NCBI RefSeq assembly: GCF_026151205.1
Contig: NC_087080.1
Coordinates: 1,963,096-2,027,095 of the forward strand
Reading direction: 5' to 3'
Length of the DNA stretch: 64,000 nt
DNA from: Bolinopsis microptera
Taxonomy: Eukaryota > Ctenophora > Tentaculata > Lobata > Bolinopsidae
Both the position numbers and the translations under genes were made by a program. A model generated the notes under the pieces. The model worked only from the letters and a program-made list of their open reading frames with translations, was not told where the DNA came from and ran no database searches. Below are positions 34,861 through 48,495 of the stretch, one piece after another (position 1 is the first letter of the stretch; every line of letters starts with the position of its first letter).

Positions 34861-34926
34861 CACGTGTGATAACACGTGTGACAGCACGTGTGACAGCACG
34901 TGTGATAGCACGTGTGATGGCACGTG
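34861..34926. promoter_or_regulatory. Six CACGTG E-boxes at exact 12-bp spacing
   Basis: CACGTG begins at 34861, 34873, 34885, 34897, 34909 and 34921. The unit is CACGTGTGAYAG with small changes. CACGTG is the core site for bHLH-type factors such as USF, MYC/MAX and CLOCK/BMAL. It sits 2.6 kb upstream of the GPCR start codon, so it could act on that promoter. It could equally be a neutral minisatellite. Confidence 0.55.
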
Positions 34927-35389
34927 ACGACTAAATCTTAATCTCTACTACCAAGTCCAAACTGAGGCATACAGATTAAAGACTTGCAAGAAGACGATAA
35001 ACAGTTCAGTCAACTACGATAGTGCTAGACAGCGACGATTGATTTTACAAGCGCTCAAAATTTTACAGAATTACATTTAAATCGTGAGATTTATATATCC
35101 ATAAATTACATAGTTAGTAAGGCAACATTCTGATTAAGTTTAGAATGAATCAATCTATTTCAACTTGAGAGTGAATATAAAGCATGATCGTGCCGTTCAT
35201 TTTAAATCAAACTATCAACCAACGTAATGCAATATTGTATTCTGGCACTGCAGACTTGAATAGTAATTAAATTAAAAACCTGCCTAAATTTACCTGAAGA
35301 ACCTAATACTGCAATGATTTATACCGAATCCTATCAGGGGTTTATAAGTATAAACGGTGACTGAAAACCCGCTCGCGCGTTACACCCCA

Positions 35390-35407
35390 ATTATCACGCG
35401 TGATAAT
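35390..35407. other. Perfect 18-bp palindrome ATTATCACGCGTGATAAT
   Basis: An exact dyad with ACGCGT at its centre, in the spacer upstream of the GPCR. Possible protein-binding site; nothing else supports a role. Confidence 0.4.
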
Positions 35408-35607
35408 CATGAGCGGCAATAAGCAGTTATACTAAACACACTGTCAGATGTCAGGGTAACATGACACAGGAGGTTAGCTGTGACTGGACGGGGTGTGGTC
35501 ACGAGGCACCCCACGTGGTACATAGAGGTAATGCTCAGTCTGCAGCATCGGGAACTGCTGAAACTTGGAAGTAAGATCTCCGGTATAGTAATACCTATAG
35601 CTAAATA

Positions 35608-35629
35608 TCTCTCTCTCTCTCTCTCTCTC
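35608..35629 (+). repeat. (TC)n microsatellite
   Basis: Eleven uninterrupted TC units. Confidence 0.95.
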
Positions 35630-36121
35630 GGCTGATTACCAATAGCGGAAGACCCCTCTCTCTATTTCAGATTTATGTCTTCTGGTTTAGTAAAACCAGG
35701 GTGGAGCGGTGATTGGTGACAGTTTATAAATGCTTAATAAATACTCTTGCAGGTACCAGCCGTATCTTGCAGGTACCAGCCGTATCAGAATTGAGTTGGA
35801 TCATTTTCCGATACGAGACTGGGGACGGGTTCCGGGGTTCTATAACCAACCAAACCATAATACATGTTATACTCTGTTATCGAGTTTCATTTGATGAGTA
35901 GACTAAATGAAGGAAAATAGAGCAATCACGTATCAGAATTTCTACGTCATACTCATATTATGGAATTTTATTTTAATCAAGATTCACATTAAAATTTAAA
36001 CGAAGAATTTTATTTCAAACAAAATATAAAACCGTAAAATAGTTCAGCGAAATCGGAGCACATATAAACATAAAACTGATATATGGATATCAAATGTTAA
36101 AGCAATCAGTCATTACCTTGA

Positions 36122-36146
36122 TTCACGTGTTTAATAAACACGTGAA
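36122..36146. other. Perfect 25-bp palindrome containing two CACGTG sites
   Basis: TTCACGTGTTTA and its reverse complement are separated by one A. Both arms carry an E-box. Confidence 0.5.
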
Positions 36147-38795
36147 GCAGAAAAATTCAACAATTCAATTAGCGTTGTTAACCTAACGGTTGAGACAATG
36201 AGACAACCACCAAATCTGATTTTCTGACGATCTCATCATTATCCGCTCTGATATTTTGTATGATGACATTGTAACCTCTTTTTCAATACTTCCTCTTGGT
36301 TCCAAACCGTTTACTTTGCAAGTAACTTTACGACTAAATTTAAATGTTACAGGTAGGAGGTAAATACCGAGAGCTGGGAGTGTTGCACAATGCACACATT
36401 GCACAGTAACAATATTTCAGAAACTTAGCAATAACTTATTAAGTGACTTTGAAAAGAGGGAAACAAAAAGAAAATGCATGAAGATAAGCTCCAATAAAGA
36501 CTAAAATTTCAGAAAACGTAGAAAAGGTAAATAAAAGGTTGTGTGTCAGATGGCGCCATTATATTTAGATCGGGAATGCTGACCACTATTTACTTTCGTT
36601 AACGCTACGTAGTGGCTAGCTAAAGTGCACTAATTTACTCCCAAAAAGGCGAACCTTTGCGCCCAAAGGAACTTAAATACACTATGCACAACATGGAAAC
36701 TAAGTGCAATTGGAATTATAGGGCGACTTTTTACTTTTGTTGACTGGGAAAGTAAGAGAGGGCTGGGAAAGAATTCTGAAGAAAGCGAATCTGTGCTTTA
36801 AAGGGTTACACGTGGAATGGATCACGACAATGTTTCTATGATTTATTAATCGAGGAGCACTACCGAGATGCAGTACTCGGCACATAACGCCTTAAAATGT
36901 TTAATTACGATCAATTTAGAAATATACACACATGTTTATTGTATAAATATTATATAACACTATTTAATTAGGAAATGCAAATAAATTGTATCTCTTTAAA
37001 TACATTGAGAACAGTGAACGTGAGTCAAACAGTGAAGGCAGCAGTGAATGACCACTGAACAGTGTAATAATGTAATACCAACAGTGTACAGGCATAATGA
37101 ACAATGTTAAGTTATAAACTACAGTTCCAAAGTATAAAGTTAACACACTGGTCACTAGCAGTTAACACACTGGTCACACACTGGTCACTAGCAGGTGCAC
37201 ACCAACTCAGGGGGTTAAGGGCCCTCATGGGATAACTTTTAGGCAAGTGTTTTAGTCAATTTATTTACATTTTTAAAGTATAACATTAAGTCATTAACGT
37301 AATGTCGGTAATGATTTCTGTTATTAATTAGAACGCTGCTTTGATGAAGCAATGTTTATTCTCAGCAGTGTGATATAAACCCCGGAAACTAGTGGAAATC
37401 AATGATTGGCAAAAGCTGGCTCGAAATAAAACACTGCAAGTGCACACAATAAACATTGTCAGGATATCATTGAGCTTTAAACTTACTGGTTAGTGGTTAC
37501 AAAATAATTATAAATAAAGAACTCAAGAATAGTTTTCATGACTGTGTTTTCAACTGCTTGTGTCATAAACATTGTTTGACATTTCATGATTTTCGTGTTT
37601 CACTGAGAAGCGTTTAGCGTAGTAATAAAACAAACCAAAAACGAAATTACACCACCAGTGCGTGGTGCAATCTCGCCAAATTAATCTCGTGAGCTACCTA
37701 CTGACTTCACGGGCTTCTAGGTCCTAGGACGGACTGCAAGTAGCAGAGAGCGCTCTATACTGTTACCATAGTTACTACACTCTACATTTTACTGACGCTC
37801 GTAAACAAAGCACGTTTATTTGATAACATGGCTGATTATCAAGATTTATTTGCTCAGCTATACTGTGATTTCGTCCACTTAGATTAGTTTTGGATCGGAT
37901 AACCTCAACTTCCGCAGAAGTGATCGTTGATCCTCCCAAAAATCGAAGCAACGAAAGTTTTGGCTGTCTTTAAATGAGATTAACTAGTTGAACAGTAGTA
38001 ACTGCATTCTACAAGCTGATAGATTCAACAAAAATATACATTAAAAATATTAAAATATGATAATATAGCGTTCCTAGGCAAAACGTGTGGAGTTAAAGAG
38101 CGATAAAATGCTTCATTCGACTATTTCTCCTGTCAGTCAAAAATGAAGTAACTTCCTGAGGAGGGATCCCTCTTATATAAGAGGCCAATTTGAAACATCG
38201 CTGGTGGGCCGGCAACCACTTGTCGAGACTATAAAGCTAAACTGTTCGATGGTTAGATAGCAACTGCAAGAGCTCCACAACGAGTGGCATTTGACAGAAC
38301 ATTTTTTTCGATCATTTATGGATCTGATTAAGAGAGATTTAATCGGTTAGACCGTGCCGAGAAAATAAAGATAAAATATTTATAACTAAAGATCAATTTA
38401 ATTAAATTAAGGAGCCATATTAAAGTTTTTATTGTATTTAGGAAACGCTTGTCTGTAACTTGATTTATTCTAGAGTAAAGCAGAAGTAATGAAGTAATGT
38501 TTTTAAACTGCTTTGTTAAAGGTATAAAAAGAAATCATTTTATCAAAATCAAATGCATGTGGCAAATGGTAAGGGCTGACGGCTGCAAACACAGTTAACA
38601 CAATAGTAGGTAAAGTAAATGGTAAAGTAACCGATTGGATCAAGTACAAACTCGCAATGTAAGAGTAAATAAACAACAACTGAGTGCACAATTATAAAAC
38701 CACAAATTTACACGCTGTGCTACAGTTAGCGACTAGCGTAACCAAGATCTATTCGTATTATATGTAATTTATCGAGCCTTCCTTATTCTATTGTT

Positions 38796-38877
38796 ACTTT
38801 GTTGTACTAATTATTATACTTTGTTGTACTAATTATTATACTTTGTTGTACTAATTATTATACTTTGTTGTACTAAC
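38796..38877. repeat. 22-bp tandem repeat, about 3.7 copies
   Basis: Unit ACTTTGTTGTACTAATTATT plus AT, repeated without change except at the end. Confidence 0.9.
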
Positions 38878-41656
38878 TAACGGCGTTGCACGTGTTTGTT
38901 TTGTTAATTTATATATTGTCGTGTCACACGGAACTTGACAAGGTTACACAAGGGCCGCTAGCCTGCACGTTGGGGGTATACAGTTTAATTTTTGGCTTGT
39001 AAATTACAGTATTATAGTATTAATATAATAATATTATATTAGTACTACCCTGTATAGTAGGGTATATAATATATATATTACATAAACATGTTATAGAAAT
39101 AACGATTAAATTCGATACAAGATAATATTGCTGACATCGTCAAAATAAAATAAAATTCACGAACAGTTTTCTAGTTTCTGGATGGAAGATAATAATTCAG
39201 GAGTAAGTAAGACTCATTACAAAAGGGGCTAACTTTATCTTACGAGCTCTAATTTTCTCAACTGACTGCTGAAACGACTTAATAAAATAATATAATAAAT
39301 TAACTTAATATGTTAATATTATACACTATCTTAATATATCTTATATCAACATTATGTTAGGTTTCACATGAACACAACTAATTTACATTTCACAATGTCT
39401 AAACACATATTATATAAGTATATAATATATACCAGGATCATTTAAACTAACCAAGATTGAATATTACAACGTCTTGGTGAGTGATTATAACGTATTTATA
39501 CACAAAGACAGATCTTTACAGACTTTATCCCGATAGTACCACAAGCTGGAAACGTGGTGCAATCTCTGAGATGAAAATAAGAAAATTTAATGAAAATAAG
39601 AAAATATAATGTGTACCAGTGGTGGATCTGGCACTGGTCCCGTAGAGTCGTCCAATTTCCGGTTTACCCAGGTCTGGGAGCAAGCTTATGTTATTGTTAT
39701 TAGGTAGTATATGTTATTATGTAGTATATGTTATTATGTAGCAGTATGTGGTTAAATTGCGGTTACTTGCGGTTAAATTGCGGTTACTTGAATACATGTA
39801 TTATCTTATTATGTGAGCTGGGTCTCTGCCAGACTGTGGTTTACTGATCCATTAAACACTACCTAAAACATATGCAGGCGTTTGTGAACGATTAGTTTTA
39901 ACTGATTACAACACTACAAATCTATTATATTTATTGAGGATGTAATAGAAGGTATGTGTATAATGTTGATTTAGAGGGGTCACTCTGAGAAACTGTTGAA
40001 ATAGTTGTGGAGTGCAGAGCAGTAGGTACTGATTATGTTAAAAGCAGAAAAGCGAGCTCTGGTAGAGTCTATACGACACTGCACTCTCTGGAGTTGGGAC
40101 CTCCATGTAACATGGTTACCATGTTACCATGTAACCATGTAACCTGGTAACCTGGTAACCTGGTAGATTCTCTACCCATACCTACACACTATGGAGTGTT
40201 TCACAAGGCTTGGAGTTGTATGGTCTAGATATGCGTAAAAGAGCTAACTAGACAGGTGTCTAGTTGAAAGACAGGGTCAACCCACTCAAAAACTATTTAA
40301 CTCACGTCAGACTGCTATTTAAGCAACTGAAACTTTAACTTCGACGAGAAAGAGCGTTGTGGTCTATTATTTAGTTGGAATTGTGACGCTGATAACGCAT
40401 AATTGGGTCTCTGCATTCTGCAGCACCCAAATCAAATGCCACATGTCAATGTTGCACTGTCAGTTGTCAACTTTATTAAAATTAGATTTAGAGTTTAGTG
40501 GCTGAATCGTGACCCTGAAAGATTATACTATAAAGAAACTCCAAAACAAAAAAAGGCACACCAATATGGCCTGTATAAGGATTGCAGCATTAAAAGGGAT
40601 CTGTAAGAGATTGGACAGGTTTTGAACAAAGTGGAGAACAACATTAGCAGAGGGTTGTCAATACACTAATAAAAAGAAGGCAAAAGAGTAAGAGATAATT
40701 CAACAGGCAGTTCTATGGAGAAAGTGTAATTTGTCAATTGTTCAGAAGAATTGTTCCCAGAAGAACAAAAGACAGCTACAGAAACGTCAGAATTTCTCAC
40801 GCAAAGTATGAAGTACCAATCTGGTACTAAGAACTGGTCAACCAGATACAGTGCTTTGTTCTTTTACTCTTCTTTGTCTTGGTGTGATTAAATCTTGAGT
40901 CTTGTGAGCACAACAGCGTCTGTTAATCAATGAAAATTAAGAGAATAAAGGGATAAATAACCACAAAATCAAATATACCAGCTACAATGTAATGCACTGA
41001 ACATATTCAATTATTCAGCTGGCTACGGAGGCACAGGTTGCACACATAAGTTTTAGTGCCAAGTTGCCAGGTTTAATGCCAAGTCCTCAACCTGCACTCT
41101 GGCATTATGGTCTAAACTTCTCAAGGGGTCAATGTGGTGGGTATTAGACCATTTGCGTCATGTAAAACTAAAACTCTTAATTATAAAGCCACAGCAATTG
41201 GAACAACAATATCCGCTCATCTGGTTGTACGTGTTCAGAGCCACAGTAGTTAACTTTGCAGTTGACATTGTTAGTTAGATCTTGACACTAGAGGTAACCT
41301 AATTACACACAAATAAAAGGTGGAAGATACCAGCATCAGGTAGTTAAGCATGGTTAGCTCTGTATTAAAATATTAACACCTCCACAAGGGCACACTCTTT
41401 TAGTGGATTAACCTCTTCTTATGTATTTATATCCGGAATTAACCACTTCTGCTGGATTTGTATCCGGTTGGAATGTTCTTGCGTATATTGTGACGTGCGT
41501 TGTGACGTTTCTTAACATAAAATCGAGATTAGGGTAATAGACGACAAGTAATTTGTGTGGCGCATTTAATTTTAAGTAATTATGTAAGGAAAGCAAGCCG
41601 GACATTTCCCTCTGAGGGTGACACCGTTGGAGGGAAATTTTCGCCAGACCATAGTT

Positions 41657-41890
41657 CAGAATATATATTTTCAAAATGAGACACAAATACCAGATCTCAT
41701 TTCGATCCTAAATATCCAATCTTAAAGCATGATATTTTCCACTGCAATCCTAAACATCCAATCTTAAACAGAATATATATTTTCAAAATGAGACACAAAT
41801 ACCAGATCTCATTTCGATCTTAAATATCCAATCTTAAAACATGATATTTTCCACTGCAATCCTAAATATCCAATCTTAAAACATGATATT
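41657..41890. repeat. 112-bp tandem duplication with a shorter third piece
   Basis: CAGAATATATATTTTCAAAA starts at 41657 and again at 41769. A smaller internal unit ending ATATTTTCCACTGC occurs three times. Confidence 0.85.
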
Positions 41891-42641
41891 TTCCACTGCG
41901 AGCCAATGACAAGAAAGCATATTTACATCATTTGTCATATTCTCTTGTTACAAAACGGTTTTTAAGATTCCCAACGACTGAATATCTGCCACATGCTTAG
42001 TGTCAAAGGAAAATGTAGTAAAGTTGCGAAATCAAAACAAGTGCATATCAAGCTTAAAACCTGAATATTTAATCAAAAACAAATACTGGTAACCTTGGTA
42101 ACCTTCATTCTTCACGTCGATCATGATGAACTGGCTCAACTGGCCGTTTTCTGGTTATATAATCCCCCATTTCTTCATTTTAATTAGTGGGATATTATAT
42201 CCCGCATAACGTGGGAAACTCATGTGCGATATAAAATGCAGATGGGGAGTGTCTTGAAATGAGCTTCAAATCTTACAACTTTTATTCGCATAATCTATCC
42301 GCTCTACTATACTAGTAAATGTTACCAAAAACATTATCCTTATATATTCATGTTCTAAATCTATTTGGCAATGAACTTAGGGTGTCACTGAAAGTCACAA
42401 ACATGGAACAAATATGAGTCAGAGTGTTTGGACATTGCCTTATATGATTTAATGCGTTATACTGTGCGTGTCACAATGCGTCATACTGTGCGTGTCGCAA
42501 TGCGTAATTGCGTTAACTCGACGGAACTTAGTTAGAAATCCATGACATTTCAATTTCAATTTAATAGTCCAATTTCAAGGTAAGATTGAGTGAATCACAC
42601 TGTCAAGGGAACGAGATCTTCTAACTTGACTACCCACTGAC

Positions 42642-42684
42642 TATAATATTATGTAGTATACTATATACTACATTATATATTATG
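42642..42684. repeat. AT-rich palindrome
   Basis: ATGTAGTATA and TATACTACAT flank a CTA centre, extended by ATTATAT-type sequence on both sides. Confidence 0.6.
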
Positions 42685-44150
42685 ATATCTACCCTGCTGT
42701 TTACCAAGTAGTCGGCAAGTCAGCGAGCAATCCTCATTGATGTTACCAAACAATCCATTCCCCTGATAGTTTCCACTATGACATTAAAGTCCAAAGTTGT
42801 CATTCCACAATTATTGAGAGAGTAGCAGTACCGAAGCAGGAGGACAGGCGCGGCCTAGGCGATATTTGAGGTACCGATTTGAGGGTAATTGTCATTTGTC
42901 AGAACAGGTAATATCAGAGCACAGTTAATATATAAACGGGCAATTTCCACGAAATGAAGGCCAAAAGTTGCCTTCCTGTCCGGGTTGACAGTTGGCGGAA
43001 AATTAAACGGATTTGAGGAAATCACATGACACTATTATATATATATGCAGTGTCTGGGTCCCGGGCCTCCTACGCATCCTTTAAATGAAATATCCCTCAT
43101 GAACAACCCAACGCACCCTCATATTCAGGACACGTGATCATTTCAAACTCACGCATAACGTCATATTCACTAAAGCTTGCAGACAGATGCCACCAATATC
43201 CCCGTTATCCAATGTTCAAATGAGGGTTTTCACTCGAACAGCTTAAGTGCATCTTATTATAGGAGGATAACGGAAATGTCAGAGATTGGGGACAAACAGT
43301 CACAAACAGTAGCATATGTCAGGCGGTGACTAGTCACTATCGTCATAACTTTGACACAGCATTTAACCCACGGTTAAATTAGAGGGATCAGTTCAATGGT
43401 AAAAACATAAATATTCCTCTAGTTTTTCATGGAAGGATGTTTTGGTATATGAAAAAAAGGGAAAAAGATAAAGAAAGTTTGACATTACAAATACCAGAGA
43501 AAGTTGATAACTTGAAATACAACTATAACAAACCTAACGGACAATTAAGCTGGAAGTTGAAATTCCTGGGCAATGAACTAAAAATGAGAATTAACCACCA
43601 AGAAACAGATGCTGAATCAAACTTACAGTACTAGAAGTACTACAGCACGTAAAACGATATGATCTCCAAAAGTCAAAACTCAAAACAATGACCAATATGA
43701 TCTAGCTATTATAATCAAAACAATAAGAAGAGTGTAATTCAATATATAGTACCGAAGTAACCAGGGAGACAGTAACCAGTGTTACACACAGTCCCACACG
43801 AGCTCCATTTCCTATTAACTTGATCATTTGCCAACTTTACTTAGACCCCCCCGTACGTTAACGTAACTAAAACGCACTGTAGTTCATTAGGGCACGGGAT
43901 CCTACAGCTCCTGATAGGGCGTGAGTAATTATCACAATTAGGGTGATTAAATACAACGTGGTCTGGAAAGAAAGTGTGTAATTCCCAATTAGATGTTGGG
44001 AGCGCTTGCTAACACGTGAGTTTCAAGTTAAGAAACTGTCACATGTAAATATGAACCAGAGTTTCACAACTCATGTAGGTAAAATGTTCGCATATAGGTA
44101 TTATAATTTATATATCATAAAGTATACAAAGAGAAACGACGGGTTAGGTC

Positions 44151-44436
44151 CAGTGGTGTAACGTTGCCTGTTGGCGCCCCCTGCCGAAAAGGCGCCCCCC
44201 TGTTGGCGCCCCCTCCCCTTTTGGTGCCCCTCCCTAAAATTAAACAAATTAGGTGATTTTAGAGGATACGCCGGTAAAATCTCTAAAAAAGTGTGTATCT
44301 AGAGCAAAACGCGCAGTTTTGCTAGTACTTTAGTTAAGTTTTCGAAATTGTCCCACATTCAAACGACGATTTGGCGCCCCCCTAAGACGGCGCCCCCTGC
44401 ACAGCGGGGTCAGCAGGGCCCTTCGTTACGCCACTG
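44151..44436. mobile_element. 286-bp hAT-type MITE with 8-bp target duplication
   Basis: Ends are CAGTGGTGTAACG and CGTTACGCCACTG (inverted). The exact 8-bp duplication GTTAGGTC lies outside (44143-44150 and 44437-44444). The CAGTGGCGTAACG terminus and 8-bp TSD are typical of hAT elements. The interior repeats GGCGCCCCC strings. No coding region. Confidence 0.9.
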
Positions 44437-44863
44437 GTTAGGTCAAACAAATGCTTCGATCAAAACATGATCTCTTTTACCTGGGGACCCCAGGCGTACA
44501 CATATGAATAGAGATTCGGCGGAATGACAGGCTGACTTCCGCCCAGTAAGATCTCTTCAGTGACAACTGAAATAGGAACTCAAAGTTTTTTTGAATACAA
44601 AGCAGACGAGGCCACCCACAATAATATATTATAATATATTATATATAGTGTGTATACTGTAGAGGTGGGTAAAGGTGAGAGGTGGCACAACTTTGATTTG
44701 ACACGTGACAATATTAAATCAGCATCGACTGATATAATCTACAAATCACCGTAACGGGTCAAAACAAGCTCAAATCAACCTAATTATAATTAGTAATAAC
44801 CCACATTTACCTATATATGAGGTTTCTAAGGATTTAAGGAAGACCTCGTAACAAAGATCGCGA

Positions 44864-45160
44864 TCAGTCTTCTGAAGAATCATCAGTTGTTGACGAATTT
44901 CGTGATAACCGGTTCTTATAAATATGTATCACTGTTGGGGGCCGTTCTACCAAGTACCATATGATAATATTGTGCAAGGCTATGGGGCAAAATAACGTGC
45001 ATAGAAACAAAATTTCAGTGAGATCACAAGGAGCGATCGGATTTGTATTGGTAGATAGTATATTAACAACACCAAAATGCTTAAATGTTTCAAGTGGAAT
45101 AAAGAAAAGAATTCTTACAATTTCTCCTCGCATTAACTCTTGTTTTTCTTGGACTGTCAT
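44864..45160 (-). CDS. Possible small membrane-protein exon, unrecognised
   Basis: A 98-codon open frame with two hydrophobic stretches (ILFFIPLETFKHFG; FLCTLFCPIALHNIIIWYL), then a basic segment and a Ser/Thr/Asp tail RNSSTTDDSSED. The shape, a membrane segment followed by a polar tail, recalls the last exon of a GPCR. There is no NPxxY motif and no partner exon was found. It may be chance or a relic. Confidence 0.2.
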   Translation of the reverse strand: MTVQEKQELMRGEIVRILFFIPLETFKHFGVVNILSTNTNPIAPCDLTEILFLCTLFCPIALHNIIIWYLVERPPTVIHIYKNRLSRNSSTTDDSSED

Positions 45161-45189
45161 TTGTCAAACCAGAGACTGACTGGCCCACC

Positions 45190-47690
45190 TTTGGCCATGA
45201 ATAGTTTGTTCAGAAGCAATAAAGTTAGTCTACCTGGGCGTTATAGCCCACGAAGAATAACTTCAGAGTTCAACTTTAAATTTTATAAGCAGTTTTAGCC
45301 GAGCTGTCAAACTAACATCTACCTTCCATCCGTCCACGAATAGTGATTTCATGAGTTGGCAAATAAATTCAGGATTCCAATTTATTCGTGGAAAGGATGT
45401 TTATGAATTTTAAACTATGCCCAAATATGGGCATAGCATTGGCAGATCGGCCAAACTGTTTAATGCCTGGCAAATAAACTAAACGACTGAGCAACTCATT
45501 CGGTATTAGTTAAATATTCTCATAAAAAACTGTTTCATTTGAGCGAGATGTCAGAATATAAACTGCAGATCTTTAAAAATTAAACTAACCTAAGCAGGAG
45601 GAATGACGCGTTGTTCCCAGATGTTGCAGAAATAGTTACAGACGTTCGATAAACGTTTAAAGTTTCTTCACTCAGTAAACATTTATAAATTTATAAATTT
45701 TACTAGTCATGTGCCACTCGGTGGAATTAATAGTTCATTGGTAAATGAACTAATATTAAGAGAAGAAAAAGATAATGTTTTACGTCTTGCACTTATTAGG
45801 TACACATAAGGAAAGGGTGTTGGAGCCCCAATGGGGTGTGCCCCATGTGGAGTTACCCGTGCATATAATTATAAATTAACTGTATTTTGTCTATTGTGGA
45901 CACTGGGGTGTAACTTTGTTACTTTCAACGCTATTATTTGACAAATACAGCGGAACCTCGATTTACCGTGCCCCAACATGCCGCGAACATTGATTCCTCG
46001 AAACTTTTTCAACTCCCCCAAACATGATCAATTACACGTAACTGACGAAGCCAGTAATCTTCAATAGTTAAATCGTAGAGAAACGACCGACTCCCCTTTC
46101 CTGGCAATCAGCACTGCAGTCCAGACGAGACCGGTCCAGACAAGATACCAAACCAGACAGGAGGGTATCGGAGAAATATAGGCTATTACTAACCAGACCA
46201 GACTACCGGCCTTCTTGTATGTTAAAATAAATTTCTACTAAAATTAATAATATTATAGTGGAGAGATATTTTCCACCAGTGATGTTAGAAAAATATCTAA
46301 AACATTACGAAGAATGGTAACTGGAATATATTATATAATACGTCCGACAAAATCTCCAGGAGAGAAAAAGCAAATCTAATTTAGATAGAGAGAAAGTAAT
46401 TAATTGCTTAGCAACTAAATAAACTACAAGTTAAGCGTCACAACAGGAACGGTTAATATATAGGAGTTATTAGTTATTACAAAGAGAGTAAGAGAGATAG
46501 ATTTAAGGTTTAATATATGGAAAACACACATAAGTCTTACAGATCCCAGTATGGCGAGTATTAGCATTCAGCATGAGGTTGCAAATAAATGTGGTAATTC
46601 ATGGAGCATTCAAAAGTTTTCTTATGCTTTGTTGTTTTTAATTGCGTCCCGTCTGTCCCAAAATGTAAAAAGGAATAATTATGCAGTAACGGGTATGCAT
46701 GCAGCAAAACATTGAGTTCAGTTGAATTGAACACGCACCGCAATTTCTGATGGGATTTTGAATTTTTGTTGAGCCCTCGTCAAGATCAACTACCCGTATC
46801 TTCTGAAAGTGAATAAAAGTCGCAACGGCAAAAAGCACAGAAACCTGCTTAACTAAATATTAATTATTTGGTAGTTATAAGAATAACACGTGTTTAAATA
46901 ATTTAACACAGTTAACTTAAAATCCAGACTAACGTGTTAATTACATAATTTGGAAAAGTTATGTGCTTTGCGCGGTAGTATGGTTTATTTTGGTACATCA
47001 ACATGGGTGTCTCAAGACAGGTTTTCGTAATTCTTATTATTCAGATAATATTTGAAGGAGTTTAATAATAATCACAAGTAACCTTCCACGTGCAGAGGGA
47101 CCCGTCTTATTTTAATAAACAGGTTCAGGACTGTGGACAGGAAACGGACAAGTTTTGCAGAAGTTTGGACAGTGCAGGTTATGGGCAAGATGCGGATTAC
47201 AAATAATTTAGATATTGTACGTAGATCCGTTAAAAATAAAAGCGTCATGAAGTGGTAATAAGATTGAAGTGCTATAATTAGTTAGAGGGTAATATATACT
47301 ATTCATGCTATTATTAACCCTCCCGTACAATTTAGCCTTACAAGAGTGTATTAAAATGTATAACCAGCTATAGCTGTCTTATTATAAACAATAAACTAAA
47401 TTAAAATATTTCACAAACTAAAAAACAGCAAAGAGAATTTCACTCATATTTCAGTCTTGGCGAAAATTCCAAAAGCGTCCACTTTCGCAGATCCCTAGGC
47501 TCCCCTTAGTAAACATATGTATTATAATAATTATTATATGGCACGTAACCGTGATTAAAACTGTAAATTATACTATTACTATAAATTATACTATTACTAT
47601 ACAACTATTAAACCTTCCTACCTCGGGAATGTGGGACTTGTAATTACCAAACAAAGCTTCCAGACAAGAGCAGCTCATTATAGTTTAGTT
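45190..47690. other. Gene-poor spacer
   Basis: No supported gene. It ends with a poly-G tract at about 47693-47718, next to a repeated GTTACCAA/GTTAACCAA patch. Confidence 0.45.
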
Positions 47691-48495
47691 AGGGGGGGGG
47701 GGGGGGGGGGGGGGGGGGCCTTGGTTACCAATGTTAACCAAGTTAACCAATATAACTATAATAATATAAAGTTGTAAAGCTATTGTAACTGAAATAATGA
47801 CGTAATACAACAAAGTATTAATTGTACAACACAACTAAGTAAGGGAGGGGGGGGGGGGGTACCAATGGCATAAAATGGAGACAAATGGCATAAAAATCGT
47901 CAAATGGCATAGAAATTTCATGGCATAAATGGAAATTTAGCTTGGCCAATTCTCCATTTATGCCAATTTATGCCATTAATTTAGGTCTTCATATTTGACC
48001 TTTAGGATGACTTTAGATTCGCAAATACTATTAGTACTTGAATAAGAGACATGTTTCATGCTTTATAACGCTTGGAATGATCTTTAAAGATTCATATGAC
48101 AAATAAATAAAATAGAAATGTATTATATCAAACATATACCAAACATTTGACTATTCAAGAAAAGCAAATTCGAAAGTAGGACCCTAGAGCGGAGTCAAAT
48201 CGCCAGGGTAGGACTCTAGAGCGGAACCCCCTTACCTGACCCATACTATGAGGACCCTAGAGCGGAGTCAAATCGCCAAGGTAGGATTCTAGAGCGGAAC
48301 TCCCTTACCGGACCCATACTATGAAGACTCTAGAGCGGTACCCACATGCAAATTCTAGAGCGGTTAGAAATTTGAGAGTAAAGTTAGTTTTGAAGATTGA
48401 GCTATGTTTTTTAATCAATGATTAATAATAGTCGTCGCATAATGATGATAGAATTGATACAACTTATTATACATTAATACTGCGAATCAAATATC

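Larger units (their letters stand above)
36150..44140. other. Long gene-poor spacer
   Basis: No gene is supported over about 8 kb. There are small tandem repeats (38796-38877 and 41657-41890), a run of AACCTGGT/ACCATGTA units at about 40110-40170 and an AT palindrome at 42642-42684. Short open frames occur at the frequency expected by chance. Confidence 0.5.
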
